Origin: Melanocharis versteri
Lineage: Eukaryota > Chordata > Aves > Passeriformes > Melanocharitidae
Assembly: GCA_013397845.1 (NCBI GenBank)
Contig: VZTG01004393.1
Location: forward strand, 372,001-436,000
Direction: 5' to 3'
DNA: 64,000 bases
In this document: positions 1 through 11,769 of the stretch, in pieces
Numbering within the stretch: position 1 is the first letter of the stretch
Layout of the letters: the number at the start of each line of letters is the position of its first letter
Notes under the pieces: model-generated
Databases searched by the model: none
Seen by the model: the letters and a program-made list of their open reading frames with translations, nothing else
What the model was told of the DNA's origin: nothing
Program-made: the position numbers and the translations under genes

Positions 1-1309
1 ATTTATTTATTTTAGGTCCTCTGCTTAAACAGGCAAAACAATTCAGAGCTTTTTGTGTAAAGTGTCTACTACCTTCTTATCTCACATTCTGCCACTCTTT
101 GTGCTACGTGGAAATGAAGCAGCAGTAATTCAGAAAGATTTTTCCAAGTAATTGACAAAAAATATTGAACAGTGTTGAAATTAGTCCTGATCCTTGTCAA
201 ATTCCTGTAGCACTTCACAGTGATTCTCCATGAACGTGTGTCTGAGATAAGGCGGTTTAGCCAGAGCTGCATTTAGTGCACAGACTGCTGCCACAAAAAA
301 AGAACTTGCAAGAAGAAGCAAGAAGGGCTTCAGATCAAACCCCAGAGAGCATTGTGCACTGAGCACATCCTGTCACTGCAGGGACTTCTCTGTCAGAAAC
401 ACATGCTACAAATGAATTTACAGAAGTCCTTAAACCCAGGAATCACATCTGTCACATAAAGGTGAAGATGCACTGATGTAAAGAAGTAATTGAATCAGGA
501 ATTGCTACCACAGCCGCTAAGAGTCTTCTCAGTCCTCAGTTTTCTAAAGAAAATATGGATCGTCACCACAGATTGGTTATCTTGAAGGGTCAAGTGTTGA
601 AGAGGAGGTATGAAATGGGTGACTAAAATAAGCAAAGGAGAACAACAGAAGGGATGTCTTCCTAAAGAGAGTAATGACCATATATAGCATGGCTTTTTTT
701 AGCTATAGTTGATGTGTTTGATGTCTGAGGACCTTTCATCAACTCTGTCATCAAGTGGTATTTCCCAAATGGAGGACTGGTGTTCTATGAGTGCCAGCAG
801 TTATTTATTTGAGCTTTTGAAAGCATGACTGTTCCATTTATCCTCCACGGGCCATCACACCAAAGGGCATTTCACAGTATTTGCCTCCGATGCTGACATG
901 ACTGTGCTGTTCCCTCTCTGCAGGTGCCCAGAACAAATGGATCTTCCCATGCAGATCACTTGTCCCCAAGTGGGGAACTGGTGACAACTCTCTGACCTCA
1001 GAGACCCTAGGAGGAAAGTTTCCCCAGTCACAACACCCACTGGGCTGACTTGTGTTTGCACATCTTTGTAAAAATAAATATGGATTAACACCTCTGTGTC
1101 CACAATACATACCTTTAAAACTATTCCCGCAGGCTTGATCTTTAATATCTTTCAGGATAGTGCCCAGAAACACCTAAAACTATACCTATGTAACCAAAAC
1201 CAGTGTAATATAGACGTAATAATACTAAAAACCAAAACAACTGGTTGACACGTCAATTCTTCAGATGGCCTAATCCACCAGCAAGAAATAGAACAGGTTA
1301 TAATACTGA

Positions 1310-1330
1310 GATGTATCAAAAAGATACATC
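1310..1330. repeat. Short perfect inverted repeat
   Basis: GATGTATC (1310-1317), a five-A loop, then GATACATC (1323-1330): an 8-bp perfect stem. It is too short to call an RNA gene and no conserved flank is visible. Confidence 0.7.
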
Positions 1331-3548
1331 ATTTTTGATGCAGTGAAAGTACGAGATACAAGGAAAGGGTGAATCTGAATGAACATCCTTCCTTTCATGT
1401 TCTAGAAAGTCATCTTCTGCTTCGTTTTACTACATATTGAGAAAAAAACCCCACAAAAACACACAGGCGTATTGTATAAGAAATAAGGGAGTACAGGTAC
1501 CCTAAACTGACCTGATTTTATGCCTCTTTAGCCTCTGCCCTGGGACACCATGGACTGGATCAGAGCAAGGGACACACATGTCAATAAAAGCTTCCTTCTC
1601 TTCAAATTTCTGTTTGATTGCTGCTAAATTTGGCACTGAATTCACCAAAACCCAAAATGCTGTGCAAACAGCAAACTAATTTATTTTAGTACTCTACAAA
1701 AGGGTCTAGAGACTAGAAATTTGCTAACAGAGAAAGGTGCCAAGAAAAAGTCATCAACACCTTCAACTGTCCTTTTTTTTCCCCTTCTAAACCTTTACAA
1801 AGTATGTAGCAATTTAATACAAGAGTCAGATGCAGAAGCATTGTAGGATTTAATCATTTTGGATTTAACACTACAAAAACTTTATTTTCTTTTCTCTGCA
1901 CAAACTTATGACTGCCCTGCCTATATCTTATCCGGCCTCCAAAATCACCCACAGATATGCTGATACAAACCTGGGTGCAGTAAGAGCAGAGAGCAAAATG
2001 TGCTCTCAGTTCCATGACCCAGCTTAAAGGCGAGCAGGCTAATGCAGAAGGGAATCCAAAGCTCCCTAAGCCTCTGCAGCACAAGGTAGAACTGCAGAAA
2101 CAGGAGGGAAAGGTTGGGAGGAAGGACCTTCGGAGCCACGATGCCTCCCCATGTGCCACTTTCCAGCCCTGCTGGCTCATTTTTAAGTGACCTTTTGCTA
2201 TTTTCTCACAGAAATGCTCTAAGTGCCTTTGCTCCTATTTCTTTTTTATCTCTTTGAGTCACTAATTTTATGAACATTCCACCAACCCTGAAGTGCAAAA
2301 TATCAAACCATCTATTTGAGTGGAGAAGGATCTCATTGTTTGCTGAGCTTTCCAACCAGGCCAACTTCCCATGTTACATTTCAATATGAACTAGGCCTTG
2401 GTACAGACACAGCTTTTCTAGTGTATGTGCTAAGAAAAGATGAAAAACCCAGAATCCACTTGACAGCTTGCTCCATATTATACAGTAGGTGAAAAAACAT
2501 CTCTGAGATCTGAACTTACATTTTAACTGTACAAGAAAACCACACCACTGATTTATCTGCTTTTCCCCAGATATCATTTTACAAGTTGCTTTCATACCAA
2601 GACTTTTAGTTAACCTAAATTAAAAATACATTTTAAGATTTACTTGCTAAAAAACCCAAACAAAACCAAAGTGAAGGAATCTGTCTGCATTTTACTATTA
2701 CCAAAACACACCATCACTCACACCAAAGATTGTCCCACAACATAAGCCTCTGCAAGAGGGAAAATGTTTTCTGGAAATGGGAATATTATCCTGAAGGTTT
2801 CCAGAAGCTATATAAAACTTATATAGATGAATAAAATTGAATTGTAGTGCTTAACCCTAGAATTATTAAAAGAAAAATTTTATTTAAAAGAAAATGCTTT
2901 GGTGACAGCAGGATCTGAAAGGTCAGCATATAACTGAAGCTATATTCTGGGCTTTTACAAAAAAATTATCCTGTGCTCCTACTGTTGTAAAAAGGAGTGC
3001 TTTCCACAGAGCTCATAGATTTTATTTTAAATCCTTGAAGCCTGTTAAGTTCCTGAAGAAGACATGACTGTCTTGTTTTTGTCAACACACCCACATACCC
3101 AGTCAACCTTCAAAACATCAAAATTCACTTTACTCCCACTATCTCCTTGATGTAAATTATTCTCCTATTAATAATTCTCTTTTGTTATAATCAACCTTTC
3201 CTACCTTGCATGAATTGCTCTCATGCTAATATGACCGAGTTTGATCTAACTTCTTGAAAAAAGTCTTCACTGGAAAAAAAAATAAAAATGTTTGGGGCGA
3301 AATTCTCGTCCCCCTCCAAGCACTAGAAAATATCTTGCTGTTTGTGGTGAATTTCATCATTTCATCTGCAGGATTCAAAAGCATTCCTGTAATTAATTCA
3401 ACTGGGCTCATGGCACTGGAGAAACTAGCCATTAGTAACAGGTATTTGCCAAATCACTTTATATTCCTGCATTCCATGTGGAAGTGACTGAAGACTTGCT
3501 TTGCTCCAGAACACGCCTCCCTCTCCTGGTCTTGACGATTCCCAGCAT

Positions 3549-3563
3549 CCCCAAGGGGGCAAT
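3549..3563 (+). promoter_or_regulatory. CTCF-like binding motif (candidate)
   Basis: CCCCAAGGGGGCAAT fits the CTCF core (CCASYAGRKGGCRSY) at about 12 of 15 positions, including the central AGGGGGC. CTCF sites mark insulators and loop anchors. A single motif match has a high false-positive rate. Confidence 0.35.
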
Positions 3564-4436
3564 TCCTCATAATGGCCAGATAAGCCACGTTCCAAACCAG
3601 TAAACGTACACTGAATGCCTTCCCGGAGAACAGCACTGAGACAGTCCCAAATATTTGTTCATTAATCCCACATTATGTCGCCAATGCAAAGCAAATTTGT
3701 TCCATCCCAGAATTATTCTTTTCACCCTCACTTGAATTTGGAGCTTTATGCCACTAGAGGAACACAAAAGGTATTGCAAGAGTTAACCCATCTCTATTAC
3801 CTGCTGCGAACTTTAAGTTCCACATGTGGAGAATTGGACTTGTTTGCAGGAAAATTGAGGATGCTTCCAAAGCCAGATGCCTACAAGTTCTGCACTAGGA
3901 TACAGGCTTCCCAGTTTTGCAGTGAACTTCCTTTATGATACTGAATCCTTTCAGTGGTTTTCCAGTTTCATGGAAATATAGCTAAAGCAACCCATCTTTC
4001 TAAGACTTCCACTATCTGTTCAGCACCTGCAGCACAGTGGCCAGAGATGTTGCTTACAGCAAAAGTTTCAATGCCAGCAAATCACATGGAAGTCCCAAAG
4101 GTGGAGAGAAAAATCTATGGATTTTATGGCTGGTGTTAAACCAAAGTCAGATTAGATAATTATAAAAGTTCCCTTCTGGAATCTCTTAGAAGTGCAGGAG
4201 TGTCAAATACAGCCTTTTGTGTTTGCAGGGTTTTTTTCTGCCACTGGTTTTAACAATCTGTTTATTGGACTGGGGTTTGTTTGGTTTTTTCCTTTTCCCC
4301 CCCCTCCTCCTTCCTGGCTACCTGAATTCTCCCCAGGCACCTCTGAGTTTGCAGCAGCAATCCCCTGGAGACTGCTCTCACATGATAACATCCAGACTGC
4401 AGCATCCCTGCTGTGAAGTCCAGACAGTGATTCTCT

Positions 4437-4476
4437 GGGGTTCCTGTGTGGTCTGGGGTACTTGGGTTTGTTTGGG
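4437..4476 (+). other. Possible G-quadruplex-forming G-runs
   Basis: Four runs of three to four G (4437-4440, 4455-4458, 4464-4466, 4474-4476) separated by 14, 5 and 7 bases. The first loop is long, so stability is doubtful. A similar GT-rich region lies at 60916-60981. Confidence 0.4.
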
Positions 4477-7235
4477 TTTTCCTTAATATTTTCTTTTTAT
4501 TATTAAAGATTTTTTTTAAAAATTCTCTTTGTTATTGTTAAAGATACTTTGTTACCCAGGGAGTTCATTCATGTTGTCAAGCAGAAAAGGATTTTAAAAT
4601 GCAAAGGCAGCCAATGAATTGTCCCTTTTCCTGCTTCTCCGTCTTCCTAGACGCTTTTAGCACAGATTTTTTTTTCATCAGGCACATATACTGATGTATA
4701 ATAGGAGCCAGAATCAAATCTCTGATGTGCCCAATAGGCACTGAATTACAGAAAGCAGCTGGTGAGTTGGGCAGAGGGGGTTTTTGTATCATCACTGCAA
4801 TATACTGTACAGACTTTTCTAAAAACAACAACAACAAGGAATTTTCAGCTTTGGTCTGTGATCAGATTTTAGCTCTTCTACTGCACTTAATTTCTATGGG
4901 GTAACAGCAAGAGCTAACAAACACACTTACTAATTGGGGTTTTATGTGAAAATTCAAAAGGCAGGGAAATTTATGAGTACAGCTGGGAGATATATGACTG
5001 TCTTTTGGCAATGAACACTGAGCAGTGAATTATTTTAGGAGCACAGGTCAAACAATAGAACTGTGAGACAGCTGCAAGCACACACAATAGCAAGGAGCAC
5101 AGTTCAGCTAAAACTGAAAAATGATTCCTAAAAACTCTGTCCAGCACGACAGAATGATTTCTGGGGAGAGATGTGAGGGTGAAATTTGTATGTTGTTTAG
5201 ATACCTTTTTTATTATACAGTTAAGACTTTCAAAATATGGTATTTTCCTCCTCCACACCTAAGTCTTCAATTTAAAAAATACCAGTATGGAATAATACTT
5301 GCAGGATGCAAAGGGATGTTACCACAACTGAAGTGGCATTGTACCTCAGACACTCCTTCACACCTAAAACCACTCGTTGAGCTGTAATCACATGTGTAAA
5401 CTTCAAGAAACCCCCTATATCCAAAGATATCTAACCCCCAGATATTTTTATGTTGCTAAACTAAGGAGTATTAGCAAGACTTTGATCCACATACTCAGAG
5501 CATGTTGACCATTAATGCTTTTATGATTTATGTTCTATTACTTTATAATATGCTTTAGAAAAAGTCGGGAAAATACCCCTGCCTTAGAAGAGTGCAGTCC
5601 AGATTTCCCAGGAGAAAAAGACAAAACTAGAAAGAATGTTCCCCCAGGGAAGGGCTATGGGCCCTGCTATCATAAAACAAACTTAAATTACTTGAAAGCA
5701 GTTACAGAAAGAATACAAGTTACATGCTACACAGGTGTGTAGGTATGTATTCTCCTTCTGGTGGAGTTAACTCAGAGGTGTATTACCTGAAGAACAAAGC
5801 TATGCATTAGCTATTTATATACTTATGCAATCAATACTGAAATACACGAACATATAATTACGTAATTATCACATTAGGAAGTCCATAATGAATTATTTAA
5901 TCAAGTAAAAAAAGAATATCATAAATATGGCCAAATGATAATGAAACTGCACCACATAAATAAATTTGACTGGGAAAAGGCAAGTACTCAGCAGAAACTG
6001 GTAGGGGACAACTAGTTTACATATCAAGATATATCACAACTATTTTATTTAAGAATCCCAAGGACATTTCTGTACTTCAAAGAATGAAAACAAATAAAAA
6101 CCCAACCCACTGACACAAGGACTTGAAATAAGCCATAATTACATGCAGATTAATGTTGTTAGAGGTTAGAGCCATAAAAATCACTATCTGCTTGTAAAGA
6201 CAGATGCATGATAAGATGACAGATTTTTGAGACAGCTTTTCTGCTCCAAAGATTCATTTCATGATTCTATATTCGGAAACGGCTCCATTCATTTTGTTTG
6301 CTTGGACCTGGTTACCATCATCCTCGAGATTTTCAAACTACGTCTATGCAGCTTGAAAATGAATAATTTATTAAGTCCTCTGTATTTGCATCTGGAGCCT
6401 TTACTCAGGGCTATATGGAGCTGGCATCCCAAAGGCCAAAGCTGGCTCTCCTCGCTGCAGAGCAGTCCCCAAACGGCTGCAATGTCCTGGGCACGGCGGC
6501 CACGGAGCCCACTGCTGTCCCTGCTCCAGAACTGACACGCCACAGGGCTGGCAAATGTCACCACGGGCACAGAAGTCACTGAGGCCCTCGCTCTACAAAC
6601 ACCTTGCAACTACAAAACTGGCAGATTTAGCCCAACTTGCTAAGTTCCACTGAGCTACATCAGTAGAGCAGGTCACGGACACCAAAGAGGCACCTCAACT
6701 CCAAGAGCTCTGGCACGCTCGTAGGAATAATGGCACAGAACTGACAGCTGGGGGTGACTATGGAAACAACCACTGCAGGGTCAAGAGCAGGAAGAGACGG
6801 TCACAGAGGAATGAAAGCAACAGGGAGAGTTAAAGATCAATAGACAGAGCCTAGCCAGGCCAAAAGCCCTCCCCCACTCTTCCTGAAGTGTCTTTGCTCT
6901 ATTAGCACTTGAGAAGCCCTCTCCCTTGTGCTGCCTTTGCTCCTAATTGCTATGCCAGTCATTGGAATTGTGTCCCAGTCCAAGGTGGTAACCAGCAGTA
7001 GTGCATTTAATTAACAAAGCCATAAACTGTACCAAGCTTTCTCTGCCTGACAAAAAGGTTGCTACAAACACATTTCCATTATTCTTTAATTTCAGCAAGG
7101 AGAAGCGAAGAATTGGATGGGAGAAAAGGACATGTTAGGGAGTGGCAAGGCACAGTCTCTGGAGAGCTCAAACCAACAAAAATGCATAGTCTCCACTGTG
7201 GAAAAAAAATATGGCTTAATAAATCATCATCTGAA

Positions 7236-7249
7236 GTTGCCATGGTAAT
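7236..7249 (+). promoter_or_regulatory. RFX-type X-box (candidate)
   Basis: The 14-mer GTTGCCATGGTAAT matches the palindromic RFX X-box (GTTGCCATGGCAAC class) at 12 of 14 positions, with both half sites present. RFX proteins bind such sites in enhancers and promoters of ciliary and neuroendocrine genes. No promoter or exon is recognised beside it, so a distal enhancer role is possible but unproven. Confidence 0.45.
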
Positions 7250-7779
7250 AGTAAATGCCTAGTTCCCTATACTGTTTAACTCCATACATCCACTCCTGCA
7301 GGAGAGGAATAACACCCATTTCTCCTCCGTACCTAACACTGGAGATTCTTATTTAAAGATGAGGACAGAGTGTGCAGCTCAGCACAGGCAGGCTCACGAC
7401 CTGCAGGGTACTTGAGGTGAGGGAACACTTTCTTTATGCAAGTCAGCTCCACACCACACACCCGCTGTACTTTTTGCAGAACTCGCTTCCTGGTGCAGTT
7501 GCCTCCGAACTGCAGCTTGCCAGATCACCAGCAAAGCAGCCCTTGCTTTCTAAAACTGGAAAACGCTCTGCGATTGACTGAGCAGTGCAGTCCCACATGG
7601 AATGCCGTGTAATAAATTATCATAGCTGTAGGTAAATATAGACACACAGATAGAATCCAAAAGAGCTTTTTATGTACCAACGACTTCTTGGAGGGAGGGA
7701 CTTAAGTAAAAAGAAAGAATCTGACAAGAAAAAGGATGGTGCGTGGGTCTCTCGCAGAATAAGGTCAGCTCCCACAGAC

Positions 7780-7915
7780 TTCCTCAAGCAAGTTTCTTAA
7801 TGTTCCTGCATCTCAGTTCCCCCATCTGTACAACAGTGTTAACATGTACTCTGCTTATCTAAGCTTATTAGCATGTAGAAAGTGATTTGTAATCTGAAAG
7901 TTCAGAGCCTATGAA
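7780..7915 (+). repeat. MIR-type ancient tRNA-derived SINE (partial)
   Basis: This stretch matches the right half of the amniote MIR SINE family. CAAGTTTCTTAATG corresponds to the MIR core 'CAAGT.ACTTAACCT', CATCTCAGTTCCCCCATCTG to its hallmark 'CCTCAGTTTCC.CATCTGTAAAATGG', and GCTTATCTAAGCTTATTAGC followed by TGTAGAAAGTGATTTGTAAT to the 3' part ('...TTACCTCA..GTTAAT..TGTAAAGCGCTTTGAGAT'). The tRNA-like 5' head is not recognisable, so the left edge is approximate. The copy is heavily diverged, as expected for a family amplified before the bird-mammal split. Such copies rarely stay readable in birds unless evolution is slow or constrained. Confidence 0.75.
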
Positions 7916-8475
7916 AAAAGAAAACTTTTGTTTCAAAACTTCACTGCCTCTAAAAGTCTGAAAAAAATAGCCTGGCTGGCAATCCTTGTGCCAAAAAGCA
8001 CTGTCAGTGTTTGTAAAGCAGAAATGAAACATTTCCACATCACATAAAGAAGCAAATTGACTAGTCATACTTAAAGCACTGTAACAAGATAAATGAGCAA
8101 AAAGACAGTCAAGAAAAACCGAAGCGACAGTGGCACTGGGAACAATCACTGACTGGAGAAGTGCAGCTCAAAGGCAAGAGGAGAGAGAAAGTCGGGTTCA
8201 GCTTTCCAGCAAAGGAACATGCCAGTGCTGAAATCCAGCAGATTTCAGTGTCTGGAAATCAGCCGAGTTTTTCTAGATATTCATTTAAAATGCTTGCTGT
8301 CCCATTTTGGAACATGGTCACGCCTACGGCATGTGACAACTGTTTACGTAAGGTCAGGTTAAATATCTTTCCTGGTTTCTCAAAAGTGAGGTCCCTCAGA
8401 CCACATACAGACCATGAAATCTCATCGCCCAAACCCAATCCACAGTCTGTGAAATATAATCTGTGAATACAGACT

Positions 8476-8497
8476 ACTTGTTTTTATTAAAACAAGT
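8476..8497. repeat. Perfect 9-bp inverted repeat
   Basis: ACTTGTTTT (8476-8484), loop TATT, AAAACAAGT (8489-8497). A perfect stem, but AT-rich and isolated. No function is assigned. Confidence 0.75.
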
Positions 8498-11400
8498 CCT
8501 AGAACGCTGTGCCAGCACAGTAACTGTAAGAGAAGGCAATTCAACTGCACTCTCCTTGCAGGCTCTTAAGCCTTTGCTACTGCAATTTCACAATAAATAA
8601 TACATGACCTTAGTCTAGAACACAGCTCTTGTAAAATTGGGATTTTTCAAGAGAAGTGACCAGATCTGTCCCTACTGACTGTTCTAGGACAGTGTCAACC
8701 ACTTTTCTCTCAGTCTTTACAGAAAGCTCTGTATCAGGCTACATATATGCGATGTACATAAAAGTAGTCTCTAGCTTAGAGGAATTTATCACAACTCCAC
8801 ATTCTCTTCTTTAAAGGAATTTACTATCTAAAAAATGGGATAGGATTTTTAACCAAACTAAAACTTAGTGTAAGTCTGAATCCTTTCTAAAATGAGCCTA
8901 TTCTTAACCTGTAAATTATGAACTAAAGGTAAAAACTTCTCAAAACAATGATACAATTTTGCACATTGTAATCAGACAAAATCATCACTTCATTACAGAC
9001 TTTATCTCACAGGTAGAGGAACACATGTGCATCTGTTTGCATGAAGTGCAGCAGCTGAACATTTGACTTTCTCAACAGAATATTTCAAACACCCATTTCC
9101 TCCTCTTTCTGCATGTATTTTATGTTCCTGAGACACAGAAGTAATGCCAAACCCTGAAAAAAACAGCAATGCACATCTGTGAAAGGCTCCTTGGTATCAA
9201 GGTGCACCTCACATACCCCGAGCTAAGAGCTCATGGTTTCAGGGTGCCTCCACTCCTCCCTGACTGAACTGCTGCATCCAGCCTTCACTGTCTCGTAATG
9301 CAAACCCAAACTCCAGATGGAAATATAAATTCATAATAGGTTTAGGGCAAATATCCAACATACCAAGGTTACATCACAGTGGATGCAATTTGCAACTTCA
9401 GTGGAAAGACAGTGAAAGGAATCAGTGATCCTTTGAGGAAAGTGTGATTTACAAGCTACTGCAGTACCAGCATTTTGTGTCCTCTGCACAAAGACATCCA
9501 TGGCTTGACATTAAATATGTAAAAGATTTGAGCTTGGGCAATTTCCTTGGAAGCTACCAATGGTGTCTTTCTGCAAATACTTTGCTTTCACTCTCAAAGA
9601 GGCCAACATATCAAAATATTGGCAAACTGTAGCATTTACAGGTCAAATGATAACTCACTGAATTAAAAAAGAAAAAGAGGACAGCATTCCTTACCTGAGA
9701 AAACCTTATGCCAACAATGGACACAAAATATGGCCTCTAAGTATGTAACAGAAGAGGTAAAAATAAAGTGCAAAACCATAATGAATGCTCAAGTTAAAAT
9801 CCAAGAAAATTTTGATCCCTAGTACTCTCTCTCTTTTCGTTTCCTCTCAAGGGACACTGGACTCAAGAGGTCTGCTAGGCACTTTCTGTACAACATCTAA
9901 CAAAGCAGACAGTATCAGAACACTTGGATACAAGGCAGACTTGGAGAAAAATATACTGAAAATTATTTTGTCTCTTCTGAACAAAGACACTGCCAGTGTC
10001 TTCAAACAGAACCACAAGCTTATTTTTATGTAGTCTCATTTACCTCAAATTTAAGAAATTCCTAAAACATACAGTATTTCTAAGATGCTAAATGTTCCTC
10101 AATAATCTGGCACTTCTGCATGTATCTTAGTTTTTCTGGAATGAAGGTTAAAATAGACACCACAGCACAAAGCAGTTACAGTTTTCTATTTCTCTTAGCC
10201 ATTCTGCAGACAAGAGAAAAAAATATGCAAACATTCTAGCTCCTGGCAGGCGATACTAAAACACCAGCCATTCTGCACACTCCATGCCAGGGAGGGGACC
10301 TCCCCAGAAGGGGCAGCAAGAGCATCTCCACCCCAGCCAGGAACATCCAGCTCTGACGCTCCCCCATTTCCACCCTTGGCATGGCATCGTGTGTGTGACC
10401 TGACGGACACAGGTGGCACTGCCAGCAGTCCTCTTTACTGTGCACAAGAGCCAGGACATGCCAAGGCTCGCCAGAGATCAGAGTGCGGCCTTGTAAAGGA
10501 CAAGAAGTCAGAGAGGAACTCTGGACAGAAAGCACCGAAGAGGTTAACAGAAAAAAAACTGCATTAATAAAACATGTAGTTATTTAAAATAGTTCAAGTA
10601 TTGCAGAACTCACTTTCAGTTATGCCAGACTGGATGATGACGTTTGTGTGATTAATTCCATTCTCTTCCTTTTCATCTCAGAAAACTGTCAGCTCTGTTG
10701 TACCAACAACATACTGTTACAGTGGCATCGTGAATAGCTCTTGGATAGCAAACAAAAAATATTAAGTGAGCTTTGCCAATTACCTACCACAGGTTTTGCT
10801 CACTCAAGCTGCCTTATTCCCTTAAAATTCTATTGTCAGTATATCTAATGTTTTAAAAGTAATAGGTACCACTTAAAAGCAATTGCCATTTTAATTGTGA
10901 ATTGAGGTCGTAAATCCATTCTTTAAGAAGCATTTTTACAATCTGCTGAATTCTTTTGAATGTGCCTCCTTTAATTCCCTTGCAGGCAACTTCTGCTATA
11001 ATGAAATTTTTCATTTGCAAATTAGATTTGCTTGTAGCTAGAAACAAAAAGCCATCATCAGAGAGCCTGTAAAAGGGATGCATCCTTACCTAGTAGGAAC
11101 AATTAGTTGCAGTGACTGCAGTTGTAAAAGCTGCCTCTTTTCTTCTTTGTCCTCCAGCTCTATGATCTGAAGCAGGACTCAGAAACATCAGCACCACAGG
11201 AAATTGTGTGTTTCTATACACAGTAAAATAAATGCAGAGCTGTGCCTCTATACAGTGGCTTAAAAACTGGACTGTAGTGGGCAGGATCCATTCGCTAAAT
11301 GTCATTTCTACGTATGTGTACATATACTATGCATACATATTCATGTTACAATAGAGAAAGGAGAATTTAATTATTAATGCAGAACTACCACTCAGCAAGC

Positions 11401-11740
11401 GACTAGAGCAGAGGTTCACATAATAAATATTCTGCTTAAATACAACAGTAATTGGCCTGACAAATGTCAGACTTCACAGTGTACTCAACTTGGTTCGGCA
11501 TGTCTTATTGACAAGAGGGAATTCCAAAAAACACGGCAGCCAACCCCACCCATAGCCCACTTCCTCCAGCAGAAACTCATGGTACTTCCATTCGACTTCC
11601 AAAAAACCTGCCAACAGCAAACAGGCATAAAAACATTAACCAACCAATCCAAAGCTACTCAAGAAGTTCGTTGAAGAGCTAAGTACTGAAAAAGGATCTT
11701 CTAAGCTCCAGTCTTGTACCTTGACACACATAAACCCGGG

Positions 11741-11769
11741 CTAAACCCAGAACACTGGGTATGGTTTAG
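11741..11769. repeat. Nested inverted repeat
   Basis: CTAAACCCAG (11741-11750) pairs with CTGGGT (11755-11760) plus GGTTTAG (11763-11769), giving overlapping inner and outer stems with a small bulge. It may form a short hairpin; function unknown. Confidence 0.6.

Larger units (their letters stand above)
1..7779. other. Gene-free unique sequence
   Basis: No gene is recognised. Open frames are short (the longest about 111 codons, on the minus strand near 1 kb), overlap one another on both strands and lack family motifs. The stretch is AT-rich and complex. Besides the inverted repeat, CTCF-like site, G-runs and X-box listed separately, it holds a pyrimidine tract at 4285-4316 and an ATTTGCAT octamer at 6384-6391. 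A GC-richer patch at 6420-6560 has a few CpGs (ACGGCGGCCACGG near 6494) but no convincing promoter features. No transposon is recognised by eye. Confidence 0.7.

Noticed and set aside
8780..8830. AAAGGAATTTACTATCTAA as a reverse L2-like tail
   Set aside because: Only about 20 bases resemble the consensus and the flanks do not extend it.
9695..9736. 42-base minus-strand segment with TCAG|GTAAGG donor and an open frame (RPYFVSIVGIRFSQ)
   Set aside because: A 42-base open frame is not significant. It does not join in phase with the candidate at 11090-11166.
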